DNA of 64,000 bases from Marivita sp051859345 (GCF_051859345.1 NZ_JBHYFV010000019.1:1-64000), one strand, 5' to 3'; counted from the first letter of the stretch, positions 41,817-51,116 are shown. Notes: generated by a model from the sequence alone, not told the origin. Numbers and translations are program-made.

Positions 41817-44763
41817 GAAGGCGGTCTCCTTCCGGGTCGACAAAATGCGGGTTGACGACTTCGACATCGTGATCGACGCCAGTCAGCGGGCTGACCAGAC
41901 GGATGATTTCGCCGATGCGCGTGTCGCCTGATTTCAGGAACCCAAGTGCGATGTGACATCCAAGGTTGGGTGAATAGCAGGCTGACGTCACATAGCCCTG
42001 ATCATTGGCCCCTGTCACCTTTGTGCCCTTGGTCATCAGATGCGCCCCTGCGGGAATGGTGTGGTCGGCTTTCACCGGCTTCAGACCCACCAGCTTCAGA
42101 GCATCCGGTTCGTTCAGGCCCGGACGTTCGGACAGTTTCGATCCGATGGAATCCTTGGCCTTGGACACCATCTTGCCCATGCCGAGGTTCAGCGCCGTCG
42201 TTGTCCCGTTAAGTTCGTTCGCCGTCGCGTGGCCCTTTTCGATGCGCATGACGTTCAGCGCCTCAAGCCCGTAAGGCACTACGTCGAACTCTTCACCCGC
42301 CTGCATCAAACGCCGGATCAGCGCGTCACCATAGCGGGTCGGGACCGCGACCTCGTAGGCCAGTTCGCCCGAGAACGAGATACGGAAGAGCCGCGCGCGC
42401 AGCCCACCGCAGATGGTGATTTCGCCGCAAGCCATGAAAGGAAAGGCGTCGTTGGACAGGTCCACGCCATCGTCCACGATATTTTCCAGCAATGCGCGAG
42501 AGTTTGGCCCGGCGACGGCGAATTGCGCCCAAGCATCTGTGGTCGAGATCATCTGTACGTCCATGTCCGGGAACAGACACTGGCGCACGAATTCCATGTG
42601 CCGGTAGACGCCGACGGCATGGGCGGTGGTCGTGGTGACGACGAAATGATCTTCGGCCATCCGCGCCGCCGTGCCGTCATCCATCACGATCCCATCCTCG
42701 CGCAGCATCAGGCCGTAGCGCACCTTGCCGACCGGCAGCTTGGCCATGCCGTTGCAGTAGACTTTGTTCAGGAACGCGGCGGCATCCACACCCTGCACGT
42801 CGATCTTGCCCAGCGAGGTCACATCGCAGATGCCTACCGATTTGCGGGTCTGGATCACCTCGCGGTCGCAGCTTTGCCGCCAATGGGTCTCGCCGGGTTT
42901 CGGAAACCATTGCGCGCGCAACCATAGCCCGGCTTCGGTGAACACCGCGCCTTGTTCCTTGGCCCATGTGTGGCTGGGGGTAAGGCGTGTTGGCTTGGTC
43001 TCCATACCCCATGCCCGGCCTGCGAAGACGCCCATCGCGGTCGGTGTATAGGGCGGGCGGAAGATGGTGGTGCCGACCTCGGGAATCGCCTTGCCCGCAA
43101 CCTCGGCCATGATCGCTAATCCGGCGATATTCGATGTCTTGCCCTGATCGGTTGCCATGCCCAGTGTCGTGTAGCGCTTGAGGTGCTCGACCGAGACATA
43201 GTTTTCCTGATGCGCGAGCTTGATGTCCTTCGCGGTCACATCGTTCTGCTGATCCACCCACGCGCGCTTGGCGGTTTTGACATGCCAGAACGGGGTGATT
43301 TTGACCGGAGTGTCCTCGGCCTCGGGCAGGGTGGGGGCGCTTGTCTTGAAATCGAGATCGGCAAGGATCGCCTTGGCCCCCTCCGCGCCGGAGTGCAGCG
43401 CGCCGTGGGTCGAGAAGATGCCGTTAGCCGCTCCTGCGACGGTCATGCCGGGGGGCAGGGTGCCTCCGGGGACAAAGGCGACAAGCGCCTCGTTCCAGAC
43501 CGGACGACCACCCTGATGACACGTCAGATGCACGTTCGGGTTCCAGCCGCCCGACACACCCAAAGCCCCGCATTTTATACGGCGGATGCCACCCTTGGGC
43601 ATCTTCAATTCGATCTGGGACAGCCCAAGATGACCCCATGTCTGGTCGATCACGCCACCCGCAATCACATCATAGTCGGACGAGGTTGGCGCATCGGCGC
43701 GGGTGTCGATCACCGACACAACCTCAACGCCCTTCGCCACCAGATCAGAGGCGGTGCGATGACCGTCATCATTGTTGGTGAAGATCGCCACCTGCCCCGC
43801 AGGCGTTGTCGCCCAGCGGTTCGCATAGGCGCGAACGGCACTGGCCTGCATGATACCGGGGCGGTCGTTGTTCTCGAACACGATGGGGCGTTCGGTGGCC
43901 CCGGCGCAGAGCAGCGAACGTTTCGATGTGATGCGCCAGAGGATCTGCCGGGGCTTGCCGTCTTCGGGTTCAGCAAGGTGATCGCTGATCCGCTCGACCG
44001 CGCCATAGACGCCGTGATCGAAGGCTCCGATGACTGTTGTGCGGGGCATGACACGGACATTGGGCATCGCCTGCAAGCGCGCGACTGTTTCCGCCGCCCA
44101 TGCCGCGCCGGACATGCTGCCTACGGCATAGGTCTCAAGGTTCAGACGCCCACCGATCAGGAAATCCTCGTCACACAGGATCACCCGCGCGCCGCTTTCC
44201 CCGGCGGTCAGTGCAGCGGAAAGGCCAGCAGGACCGCCGCCGATGATCAGCACGTCACAGTGCAGGAAGCCCTTGTCGTAACCGTCCGGGTCGTCCTGAA
44301 GGCTGAGCGATCCCAGACCGGCGGCCTTGCGGATGATCGGCTCGTAGACCTTTTCCCAGAACGCGGCGGGCCACATGAAAGTCTTGTAATAGAACCCGGC
44401 GGCAAAGAAGTTCGACAGCAGGTCGTTCACCTGCATCGCGTCGAATTTCAGCGATGGCCAGCGGTTCTGCGAATTGGCCCGCAACCCGTCGTAAAGCTCT
44501 GCAGTTGTTGCCCGCGTGTTGGGCTCCTTGCGTGCCCCTTCGCGCAACTCGACAATCGCGTTCGGCTCTTCCGATCCGGCGGTCATCACCCCACGCGGGC
44601 GGTGGTACTTGAACGACCGCCCCATCAACCGCACGCCGTTGGCCAGCAGCGCCGAGGCAAGCGTGTCGCCCTTGTGACCCTTGTAGTGCTGGCTGTCGAA
44701 GCGGAACGACCATGTCTCTGACCGGTCGATCAGCCCGCCGTCCAAACGGTTCTTCTGGCTCAT
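41809..44763 (-). CDS. mgdC: N-methylglutamate dehydrogenase subunit C (sarcosine oxidase alpha-like)
   Basis: A 984-aa protein with SoxA architecture: an N-terminal ferredoxin-like/SoxA-A3 region (KYHRPRGVMTAGSEEPNAIV), an NAD(P)/FAD-type Rossmann unit DVLIIGGGPAGLSAALTAGE (about 175-205), a second domain around 500-580, and a C-terminal tetrahydrofolate-binding aminomethyltransferase domain (about 600-980, with ICDVTSLGKIDVQGVDAAAF). The THF domain would capture the methyl-derived C1 unit. It overlaps mgdB by 4 nt (ATGA) and the mgdD start by 8 nt. Sarcosine oxidase alpha subunits share this fold; the cluster context decides the name. Confidence 0.88.
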   Translation of the reverse strand: MSQKNRLDGGLIDRSETWSFRFDSQHYKGHKGDTLASALLANGVRLMGRSFKYHRPRGVMTAGSEEPNAIVELREGARKEPNTRATTAELYDGLRANSQNRWPSLKFDAMQVNDLLSNFFAAGFYYKTFMWPAAFWEKVYEPIIRKAAGLGSLSLQDDPDGYDKGFLHCDVLIIGGGPAGLSAALTAGESGARVILCDEDFLIGGRLNLETYAVGSMSGAAWAAETVARLQAMPNVRVMPRTTVIGAFDHGVYGAVERISDHLAEPEDGKPRQILWRITSKRSLLCAGATERPIVFENNDRPGIMQASAVRAYANRWATTPAGQVAIFTNNDDGHRTASDLVAKGVEVVSVIDTRADAPTSSDYDVIAGGVIDQTWGHLGLSQIELKMPKGGIRRIKCGALGVSGGWNPNVHLTCHQGGRPVWNEALVAFVPGGTLPPGMTVAGAANGIFSTHGALHSGAEGAKAILADLDFKTSAPTLPEAEDTPVKITPFWHVKTAKRAWVDQQNDVTAKDIKLAHQENYVSVEHLKRYTTLGMATDQGKTSNIAGLAIMAEVAGKAIPEVGTTIFRPPYTPTAMGVFAGRAWGMETKPTRLTPSHTWAKEQGAVFTEAGLWLRAQWFPKPGETHWRQSCDREVIQTRKSVGICDVTSLGKIDVQGVDAAAFLNKVYCNGMAKLPVGKVRYGLMLREDGIVMDDGTAARMAEDHFVVTTTTAHAVGVYRHMEFVRQCLFPDMDVQMISTTDAWAQFAVAGPNSRALLENIVDDGVDLSNDAFPFMACGEITICGGLRARLFRISFSGELAYEVAVPTRYGDALIRRLMQAGEEFDVVPYGLEALNVMRIEKGHATANELNGTTTALNLGMGKMVSKAKDSIGSKLSERPGLNEPDALKLVGLKPVKADHTIPAGAHLMTKGTKVTGANDQGYVTSACYSPNLGCHIALGFLKSGDTRIGEIIRLVSPLTGVDHDVEVVNPHFVDPEGDRLRA

Positions 44764-45047
44764 TTCGACCGCCCTTCTGTCCGCGCCACGTCGCGGGCAA
44801 GCTCCACCGATGTGATCTCGTGCGTGACGGTGTTTCGCGTCACCACCAGCCACGACCGGTCGCCTTGTTCGTGATACCAAAGCTCTCGGTGCAGTCCCGC
44901 CGGGTTGTCACGGGTGTGGCCGTAGTCGATGAACTGGTTCAGCGCATCGTCCGCTTGCCAGTCAGGGCGGTTGATCAGGCACGCATCGCCCAGGTAGACA
45001 AATTCGCTAAGGTCGCGCGGGCCAAGAAGGGGGTGGTTGAGGATCAT
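44760..45047 (-). CDS. mgdB: N-methylglutamate dehydrogenase subunit B (sarcosine oxidase delta-like)
   Basis: A 95-aa SoxD-like subunit: EFVYLGDACLINRPD, YGHTRDNPAGLHRELWYHEQ and the terminal VTRNTVTHEITSVEL match the family. The usual N-terminal zinc motif CP-x-CG is replaced by HPLLG (MILNHPLLGPRDLSEF), so the Cys ligands are missing. Whether this is normal for the Mgd type I cannot say from one sequence. It starts in a TGATG overlap with mgdA and ends in an ATGA overlap with mgdC. Confidence 0.85.
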   Translation of the reverse strand: MILNHPLLGPRDLSEFVYLGDACLINRPDWQADDALNQFIDYGHTRDNPAGLHRELWYHEQGDRSWLVVTRNTVTHEITSVELARDVARTEGRSK

Positions 45048-46297
45048 CAGTGCAGATTGGGCTGATTGCCCATCCCTTTTTCGTCGATCATGTGCCCGGT
45101 GTGGAACCGGTCCAGACGGAACGCTGTGGCGGTGTCATGCTGTGTGTCGGTGGCGAGCAGATGGGCATAGACCATGCCCGACGCAGGCGTTGCCTTGAAC
45201 CCGCCGTAACACCAGCCGCCGTTGAAATAGAGCCCGTCGATATGGGTCTTGTCGATGATTGGTGAGCCGTCCATCGACATGTCCATGATCCCGCCCCAGG
45301 ACCGCAGCAGCCGCGCGCGGCCCATCATCGGGAACATCGCGATCGCTTCTTCCATCACGTCCTCGACCATCGGCAGGTTGCCGCGCGAGGCGTAGGAATT
45401 GTAGCCGTCGATATTGCCGCCAAAAACCAGCCCACCCTTGTCGGACTGGCTGCAATAGAAATGCCCCGCGCCGAAGGTGATGACACCGGGCAGCACGGGC
45501 TTGAGCCCTTCGGACACAAAAGCCTGCAAGACATGGCTTTCGATGGGCAATCGCATCCCGGCATAGGCCATCACCTTGGACGATGATCCGGCCACGCAAG
45601 ATCCGACCTTCTTGGCGCCGATATACCCACGCGAGGTTTCAACGCCGAGGATCTTGCCACCTTCAATCCGGAAACCCGTGACTTCGCAATTCTGGATGAT
45701 GTCGACACCGCGCTGGTCGGCGGCACGGGCATAGCCCCACGCCACCGCATCATGCCGCGCGGTGCCTGCACGCGCCTGCAACAGCCCACCCATGACAGGG
45801 AAACGCGCGTTCTTCACGTTCAGAAACGGGTACTTCTCCAACACCTGCTCTTGCGACAGCAATTCGGCATCCGCGCCGTGCAGGATCATCGCGTTGCCGC
45901 GCCGGATATAGGCGTCGCGCTGGGCGTCGGAATGCATCAGGTTGATGATCCCGCGCTGGCTCATCATCGCGTTGTAGTTCAGATCCTGTTCCAGCGTTTC
46001 CCAGAGCTTGAGCGAAAATTCGTAGAACGGCTCGTTGCCATCGAGCATGTAGTTAGACCGCACAATCGTGGTGTTCCGCCCCACATTGCCGCCCCCGATC
46101 CAGCCCTTTTCCAGCACGGCGATGCGCGACTGCTTGTATTCCTTGGCAAGGTAATAAGCCGTCGCCAGACCATGCCCGCCACCCCCGATGATGACGTAAT
46201 CATAGGCGGGTTTCGGATCCGCATCGCGCCACGCCGGACCCCAGCCGCGATGGCCGGTCAGCGCTTCCTTGATCACCCGAAATCCTGAATATCGCAT
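45047..46297 (-). CDS. mgdA: N-methylglutamate dehydrogenase subunit A (sarcosine oxidase beta-like)
   Basis: A 416-aa flavoprotein of the DAO family. The Rossmann dinucleotide motif is DYVIIGGGGHGLATAYYLA (from about residue 33), and ARAGTARHDAVAWGYARA contains His182, which falls at the position that carries covalent FMN in heterotetrameric sarcosine oxidases. The C-terminal flavin-closing segment is GLYFNGGWCYGGFKATPASG. It oxidises N-methylglutamate to glutamate, releasing the methyl as formaldehyde or methylene-THF. First gene of mgdABCD; upstream is a 125-nt gap to the alpha/beta hydrolase gene on the same strand. Confidence 0.9.
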   Translation of the reverse strand: MRYSGFRVIKEALTGHRGWGPAWRDADPKPAYDYVIIGGGGHGLATAYYLAKEYKQSRIAVLEKGWIGGGNVGRNTTIVRSNYMLDGNEPFYEFSLKLWETLEQDLNYNAMMSQRGIINLMHSDAQRDAYIRRGNAMILHGADAELLSQEQVLEKYPFLNVKNARFPVMGGLLQARAGTARHDAVAWGYARAADQRGVDIIQNCEVTGFRIEGGKILGVETSRGYIGAKKVGSCVAGSSSKVMAYAGMRLPIESHVLQAFVSEGLKPVLPGVITFGAGHFYCSQSDKGGLVFGGNIDGYNSYASRGNLPMVEDVMEEAIAMFPMMGRARLLRSWGGIMDMSMDGSPIIDKTHIDGLYFNGGWCYGGFKATPASGMVYAHLLATDTQHDTATAFRLDRFHTGHMIDEKGMGNQPNLH

Positions 46298-46422
46298 GTC
46301 GTTCGACTCCTTCCCGGCGATCCTTGCACGGGCTTGATCAGTGCGGCCTGTCTCTTTCAGTCAATTCAAAGCTCAAAAAAGACATGGCGCGGGGGCAAGC
46401 TCTTGCCGAAATCAGCGGAGTG

Positions 46423-47256
46423 TCAAGAAGCGCCCTGCAGAATTGACTGCATCAGCGGGCTATCTGCTTTGATCAGCCCGTTAATGATGTCAAAATGGTG
46501 CTTTCCGGGGTCCACGATCCTTTCGCAGCCCCAGGCATCAGCCAGCCACTTGGCCTGATCCAGAAACACGGGGCGTTCTTCTGCCCCAACCCAGACCGTC
46601 ACGGGAATCGATGGGGCGTCCATCAGCACAGGGCTTTCTGCCGCGGCGGCGGTTTCGTCCATCTTGAAGTCCTGATTCATCAGCGTCTTCAACAAGGGGC
46701 GCAAATCCGACAGCGGCGAAATGGGCACAGATTTCGCCACCCGCGTCAGCACATCACCCGGCAAGATCCCGGGGTCCAGCATACGCGACACAAGATGCCC
46801 ACCTGCGGAATGCCCGGCCAACCGGATCGGGCCTTCGAACTCTCGGGCAACAACAGTGATCGCGTTTGCGACCTGACGGGTGATGTCGGAAATGCGAACG
46901 CGGGGGCAGAGATCATAGGTCGGCATCGCCACAACCCAACCGTTGTCCAACGCACCTTGCGCAAAATGCGACCAAAGCGATCCGTCGGTCTGGCGCCAGA
47001 ATCCCCCATGCACAAAGACAAAAATGCCCTTTGGCGTGCGATCAGGCAGGAACAGATCCACAACCTCGCGCGTTCCATGGCCATACATCACCCCAAGACG
47101 GGCGCGGCCCAGAACGGACATCTTTCCACGAAATACATCTGCATCCGCACGCCATTGGTCTGGGAAATCTGCCCCGTTCGGGATATGAGGCGCATTAGCA
47201 TAAGCGTCGTTCCAATCCACGTCGCGTCTCCAAAACATCAACACTTGCCAATGCAT
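46423..47256 (-). CDS. Alpha/beta hydrolase, kynurenine-formamidase-like
   Basis: A 277-aa hydrolase. The oxyanion motif HGGFW (VFVHGGFWRQTDGS), the nucleophile elbow LAGHSAGGH with Ser in G-H-S-A-G, and a late His in DPGKHHFDII define the catalytic triad. HGG-x-W is the mark of the KynB/Bna7-like arylformamidase branch and of related esterases. Kynurenine pathway genes are not adjacent, so the substrate is open. Start choice is uncertain: ATG at 47256 or 47238 (MFWRRDVDW), neither with a strong ribosome-binding site. It is divergent from the aldehyde dehydrogenase gene. Confidence 0.8.
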   Translation of the reverse strand: MHWQVLMFWRRDVDWNDAYANAPHIPNGADFPDQWRADADVFRGKMSVLGRARLGVMYGHGTREVVDLFLPDRTPKGIFVFVHGGFWRQTDGSLWSHFAQGALDNGWVVAMPTYDLCPRVRISDITRQVANAITVVAREFEGPIRLAGHSAGGHLVSRMLDPGILPGDVLTRVAKSVPISPLSDLRPLLKTLMNQDFKMDETAAAAESPVLMDAPSIPVTVWVGAEERPVFLDQAKWLADAWGCERIVDPGKHHFDIINGLIKADSPLMQSILQGAS

Positions 47257-47302
47257 GTATCAAGTGTTCCATCTTTGTCAGCATAAAAACCGGAGGGATC
47301 CC

Positions 47303-48778
47303 ATGCTCGACCAGACAACAAACCTCGCCAGCCTGCTCAACGATCCGTCCCTGCTCGAAACGCGGGCTTATGTGAACGGCACCTGGATCGACGGGGACGA
47401 TGGCACCTTCGCCGTCGACAATCCGGCGCGCGGTGACACGATTGCCGAGGTCGCCGACCTGTCGCGTGCGCAGGTGGCCAAGGCCATCGCCGCTGCCGAA
47501 ACCGCGCAAAAGGACTGGGCCAAGTGGACCGGCAAGGAACGCGCAGGTGTGCTGCGCAAATGGTTCGACCTGATGATGGAACACCAGGAGGATCTGGGCA
47601 CGATCCTGACCGCCGAACAGGGCAAGCCCCTGACCGAGGCCAAGGGAGAGATCGCCTATGGCGCGTCCTTCATCGAGTTCTTCGCGGAAGAGGCCAAGCG
47701 AGTCTACGGCGAAACCATTCCCGGCCACCAGCGTGACAAGCGCATCATGGTGATGAAACAGCCCATCGGCGTTGTCGGCTCGATCACGCCCTGGAATTTC
47801 CCCAACGCGATGATCACCCGCAAGGCCGGTCCGGCGCTCGCCGCCGGGTGTAGCTTTGTCGCGCGGCCTGCCGCCGAAACCCCGCTCTCGGCCATCGTGC
47901 TGGGTGTTCTGGCGGAACGTGCTGGCATCCCGGCGGGCGTGTTCAATGTCGTGCCGTCGTCTTCGTCGTCCGAAGTGGGCAAGGAGATGTGCGAGAACCC
48001 CGCGGTGCGCAAGCTGACCTTTACCGGCTCGACCGAAGTGGGTCGCATCCTGCTGCGGCAGGCAGCCGATCAGGTGATGAAATGCTCGATGGAGCTGGGC
48101 GGCAACGCACCCTTCATCGTATTCGACGATGCGGATATCGACGCAGCCGTCGACGGCGCGATCATGTGCAAGTTCCGCAACAACGGCCAGACCTGCGTCT
48201 GTGCCAACCGCATCTACGTTCAGGCGGGCGTTTATGACGCTTTTGCGCAGAAGCTGAAAGAGAAGGTCTCGAAGATGAAAGTCGGCGACGGTCTTGAAGC
48301 AGGAACCGATCTTGGCCCGCTCATCAACTCGGATGCCATCGACAAGGTGCAGGACCACATCAAGGACGCCAAGGCCAAAGGTGCCGAAGTGATCCTGGGT
48401 GAAGAAGATCATCGCAAGGACGGCAATTTCTTTGGCCCGACCATCGTCACCGGTGCCACCAAGGAGATGTCGTTCTCGACCGAAGAAACCTTTGGCCCGC
48501 TCGCTCCGCTCTTCAAGTTCGAGACCGAAGACGATGTGATCGAACTGGCGAATGACACGATCTTCGGCCTTGCCAGCTATTTCTATGCCAAGGATCTGAG
48601 CCGCGTCTACAAGGTGGCCGAAGCGCTGGAATACGGCATCGTCGGTGTAAACACCGGCATCATCTCGTCCGAGGTCGCACCGTTCGGTGGCGTCAAACAA
48701 TCGGGCCTTGGTCGCGAAGGCAGCCATCATGGCATCGAGGAATTCCTCGAAATGAAATATGTCTGCCTGAGCGTCTGA
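47303..48778 (+). CDS. gabD: NAD(P)-dependent succinate-semialdehyde dehydrogenase
   Basis: A 491-aa aldehyde dehydrogenase. It has the cofactor region GVVGSITPWNFPNAMI, TGSTEVGRILL, the catalytic Glu in MELGGNAPFIV, and the catalytic Cys in NNGQTCVCANR with the extra Cys two positions on, seen in SSADH-type enzymes. The C-terminal GGVKQSGLGREGSHHGI is typical of the GabD class. It would oxidise succinate semialdehyde to succinate or glutarate semialdehyde to glutarate. The ATG at 47303 follows GGAGGG. No GABA transaminase is adjacent. Hairpins follow the stop. Confidence 0.88.
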   Translation: MLDQTTNLASLLNDPSLLETRAYVNGTWIDGDDGTFAVDNPARGDTIAEVADLSRAQVAKAIAAAETAQKDWAKWTGKERAGVLRKWFDLMMEHQEDLGTILTAEQGKPLTEAKGEIAYGASFIEFFAEEAKRVYGETIPGHQRDKRIMVMKQPIGVVGSITPWNFPNAMITRKAGPALAAGCSFVARPAAETPLSAIVLGVLAERAGIPAGVFNVVPSSSSSEVGKEMCENPAVRKLTFTGSTEVGRILLRQAADQVMKCSMELGGNAPFIVFDDADIDAAVDGAIMCKFRNNGQTCVCANRIYVQAGVYDAFAQKLKEKVSKMKVGDGLEAGTDLGPLINSDAIDKVQDHIKDAKAKGAEVILGEEDHRKDGNFFGPTIVTGATKEMSFSTEETFGPLAPLFKFETEDDVIELANDTIFGLASYFYAKDLSRVYKVAEALEYGIVGVNTGIISSEVAPFGGVKQSGLGREGSHHGIEEFLEMKYVCLSV

Positions 48779-48782
48779 GGCA

Positions 48783-48802
48783 GCGATTTTTCGAAAAATC
48801 GC
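48783..48802. repeat. Perfect palindrome after gabD
   Basis: GCGATTTTTCGAAAAATCGC, a perfect 20-bp palindrome 5 nt after the gabD stop. It would fold as a stem ending in T-rich sequence and could end transcription weakly in either direction. It is directly followed by a second hairpin. Confidence 0.6.
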
Positions 48803-48826
48803 ATGAGACCCTTCAAAGGGTCTCAT
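48803..48826 (+). terminator. Second hairpin after gabD
   Basis: An 11-bp perfect stem, ATGAGACCCTT pairing with AAGGGTCTCAT, with a 2-nt loop, adjoining the 48783-48802 palindrome. No T-run follows. Together they form a double-hairpin element separating gabD from the secreted phytase-like gene. Confidence 0.5.
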
Positions 48827-48917
48827 GCCGCGCAAGTTCACAAAACTGAATCAAAACTGTCATGCGCGTGTCTTGACTTGGCGGCACCTCCCTCTTGTCA
48901 ATCCAAGGGGGATTTCC

Positions 48918-51086
48918 ATGACATATCGTGCGCTGTGCCTGACATCGGCCATAGCTTTGACTGCCTCGGCTGCGTCCGCCGAGATGAATTTCAACCGCGT
49001 CGCGTCCTTTCCGGTCGTCACAAACATGGCCGAGGGTGAAGACACCTCCCGCGTGTCTAGCGCCGAGATCATTTCGGCCAGTTCCGATGGTATGACGCTG
49101 GTCTATTCCGACAGCCCGCTGAGTGTGATCGGCATGATCGACATCACCGATCCTTCAAACCCGCAGCCCAAGGGCAACGTCACCCTTGAAGGCGGCGAAC
49201 CGACAGCGGTGTCCGCACTGGGCAACACGGTGTTTGTCGGCGTGAACACGTCTGAAAGCTACACCGCGCCGTCGGGCTTCCTGTTGCACCTCGATATGGC
49301 AACCGGTGCTGAGGCCGGGCGCTGCGATCTGGGCGGTCAGCCCGATTCGACCGCCGTTGCAACGGATGCGTCTTTCGTGACAGTGGCGATCGAAAACGAA
49401 CGTGACGAGGATGCAGGCGATGGCCGCGTGCCGCAGATGCCGGCTGGCCATGTGTCGATCATCCCGCTTGATGCAAACGGCATGATGCAGTGCGACGCGC
49501 AGGTCCGTGCTGACGTGACCGGCCTTGCCGCCATCGCGCCTGAAGACCCCGAGCCCGAGTTCGTGGACGTGAACGCCAATGGCGAGATCGTCGTGACGAT
49601 GCAGGAAAACAACCACATCGTGGTTCTCTCTCCGACCGGTGAGGTGATCAGCCACTTCTCTGCCGGTTCAGTGGATCTTGAAAATGTCGACGCCACCGAC
49701 GAAGGCGCGGCGCTGTTGTTTTCGGAAACCCTGACAAGTGTGCCGCGTGAACCCGATGGCATCCAGTGGATCGACACCGACCATGTCGTGACCGCCAACG
49801 AAGGCGACATGGACGGCGGATCGCGCGGCTTTACCGTGTTCCACAAGGACGGCACCGTCGTTTACGAAAGCGACGCGTCGTTCGAGCATGCCGTGGTCCA
49901 GATCGGCCATTACCCGGATCGTCGCTCCGACGCCAAGGGTGTTGAGCCCGAAGGCATGGAGTTCGCGGTGTTCGGTGACACGCCCTATGTGTTTCTGCTG
50001 GCAGAGCGCGCATCGGTCATCGGTGTCTACGACATGACTGACCCGGCCAACCCGGTGCTCAAGCAATTGCTGCCTTCGGGCATTTCCCCCGAAGGTGCGG
50101 TTGCCATCCCAAGCCGCAACCTGCTTGCCACTGCCAATGAATTCGACGGGATCGAAGACGGTGCCGCGCGCGCGCATGTGATGATCTACGAATACCAGGA
50201 CGCGCCTGCCTCTTATCCGCACATCACCTCTGCCGGTATGGACACGCTGACCGGCTGGGGTGCGAATTCCGGCATGGTCGCTGACAGCGATGGCACGCTC
50301 TGGGCCGTCAATGACAGCTTCTATGGCTTCCAGCCCACCATCTTCCACATCGACCCAAGCCAGACCCCGGCGCAGATCGTCAAGGCGATCCCGGTCACCC
50401 GTGGCGGTCAACCCGCGCAGTTGATGGACATGGAAGGTATCACGCTGGATGGCGAAGGCGGCTTCTGGGTCGCGTCCGAAGGCCGTCTGGATCGCGGTAT
50501 CCTGCATGCGATTTATCACATCAATGGCGATGGCGAGATCGAAACAACCATCCCGGTTCCGGCCGAGTTGCTGGCGGTCGAAACACGTTTCGGTTTCGAA
50601 GGCATCACCAAGATGGGCAATACACTCTGGATGGCGGTTCAACGTGAATGGGCCGACGATCCGGCGAACCATGTCAAGCTGGTCGCCTATGACCTCGACT
50701 CCAAGGAATGGGGTGCCGTGCGCTATGAAAAAGCCGAACCTGCAACTGGCTGGGTCGGTTTGTCGGAAATCACCGCGCATGGCGAACACGTCTACATCAT
50801 CGAACGTGACAACCAGATCGGCGCGGCGGCTGTGACCAAGAAAGTGTACCGCGTCGCCCTGTCCGAAATGGTGCCCGCACCGCTGGGTGGCGACCTGCCC
50901 GTCGTGACCAAGGAAGAGGTGTTGGACCTGCTGCCCTACCTGACATCGACAGGCGGCTATGTTCTGGACAAGGTCGAAGGCTTGGCCATCACCGAAGACG
51001 GCACGATGTGGGTGTCCACCGACAATGATGGCGTCGACGAACACTCCGGCGAAACGATGCTGTTTGCCATCGAGGGTGCTCTCTGA
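48918..51086 (+). CDS. Secreted esterase-like phytase-family protein
   Basis: A 722-aa exported protein. The signal peptide is MTYRALCLTSAIALTASAAS, with cleavage after ASA. The N-terminal half (about 30-440) consists of propeller-type repeats (MIDITDPSNPQPKGNVTLEG; GVYDMTDPANPVLKQLLPSG) resembling choice-of-anchor I/LVIVD repeat proteins. The C-terminal part (about 450-720) is the esterase-like phytase domain (DMEGITLDGEGGFWVASEGR; KVEGLAITEDGTMWVSTDND). Many Asp/Glu residues suggest calcium sites. Likely a periplasmic or extracellular phosphoesterase, though activity is unproven for this domain family. The ATG at 48918 sits after AAGGGGGA, fitting the signal peptide; the upstream ATG at 48825 falls in the hairpin. 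Confidence 0.82.
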   Translation: MTYRALCLTSAIALTASAASAEMNFNRVASFPVVTNMAEGEDTSRVSSAEIISASSDGMTLVYSDSPLSVIGMIDITDPSNPQPKGNVTLEGGEPTAVSALGNTVFVGVNTSESYTAPSGFLLHLDMATGAEAGRCDLGGQPDSTAVATDASFVTVAIENERDEDAGDGRVPQMPAGHVSIIPLDANGMMQCDAQVRADVTGLAAIAPEDPEPEFVDVNANGEIVVTMQENNHIVVLSPTGEVISHFSAGSVDLENVDATDEGAALLFSETLTSVPREPDGIQWIDTDHVVTANEGDMDGGSRGFTVFHKDGTVVYESDASFEHAVVQIGHYPDRRSDAKGVEPEGMEFAVFGDTPYVFLLAERASVIGVYDMTDPANPVLKQLLPSGISPEGAVAIPSRNLLATANEFDGIEDGAARAHVMIYEYQDAPASYPHITSAGMDTLTGWGANSGMVADSDGTLWAVNDSFYGFQPTIFHIDPSQTPAQIVKAIPVTRGGQPAQLMDMEGITLDGEGGFWVASEGRLDRGILHAIYHINGDGEIETTIPVPAELLAVETRFGFEGITKMGNTLWMAVQREWADDPANHVKLVAYDLDSKEWGAVRYEKAEPATGWVGLSEITAHGEHVYIIERDNQIGAAAVTKKVYRVALSEMVPAPLGGDLPVVTKEEVLDLLPYLTSTGGYVLDKVEGLAITEDGTMWVSTDNDGVDEHSGETMLFAIEGAL

Positions 51087-51116
51087 TCCCTCTCAAGGTC
51101 GATTGAAGGAACAAAA

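Noticed and set aside
41817..41867. Upstream ATG start for mgdD.
   Set aside because: It lies inside the mgdC coding end and adds unconserved residues; the GTG at 41816 has a strong ribosome-binding site and a short stop-start overlap.
41250..46297. Annotation as a heterotetrameric sarcosine oxidase (soxBDAG).
   Set aside because: The subunits do have that fold, but the nearby gmaS and mgsABC genes identify the N-methylglutamate pathway; sarcosine oxidation remains a weaker alternative.
47195..48841. A long minus-strand open frame opposite gabD.
   Set aside because: Shadow of the GabD coding frame; the product is His/Arg/Phe-rich without family features.
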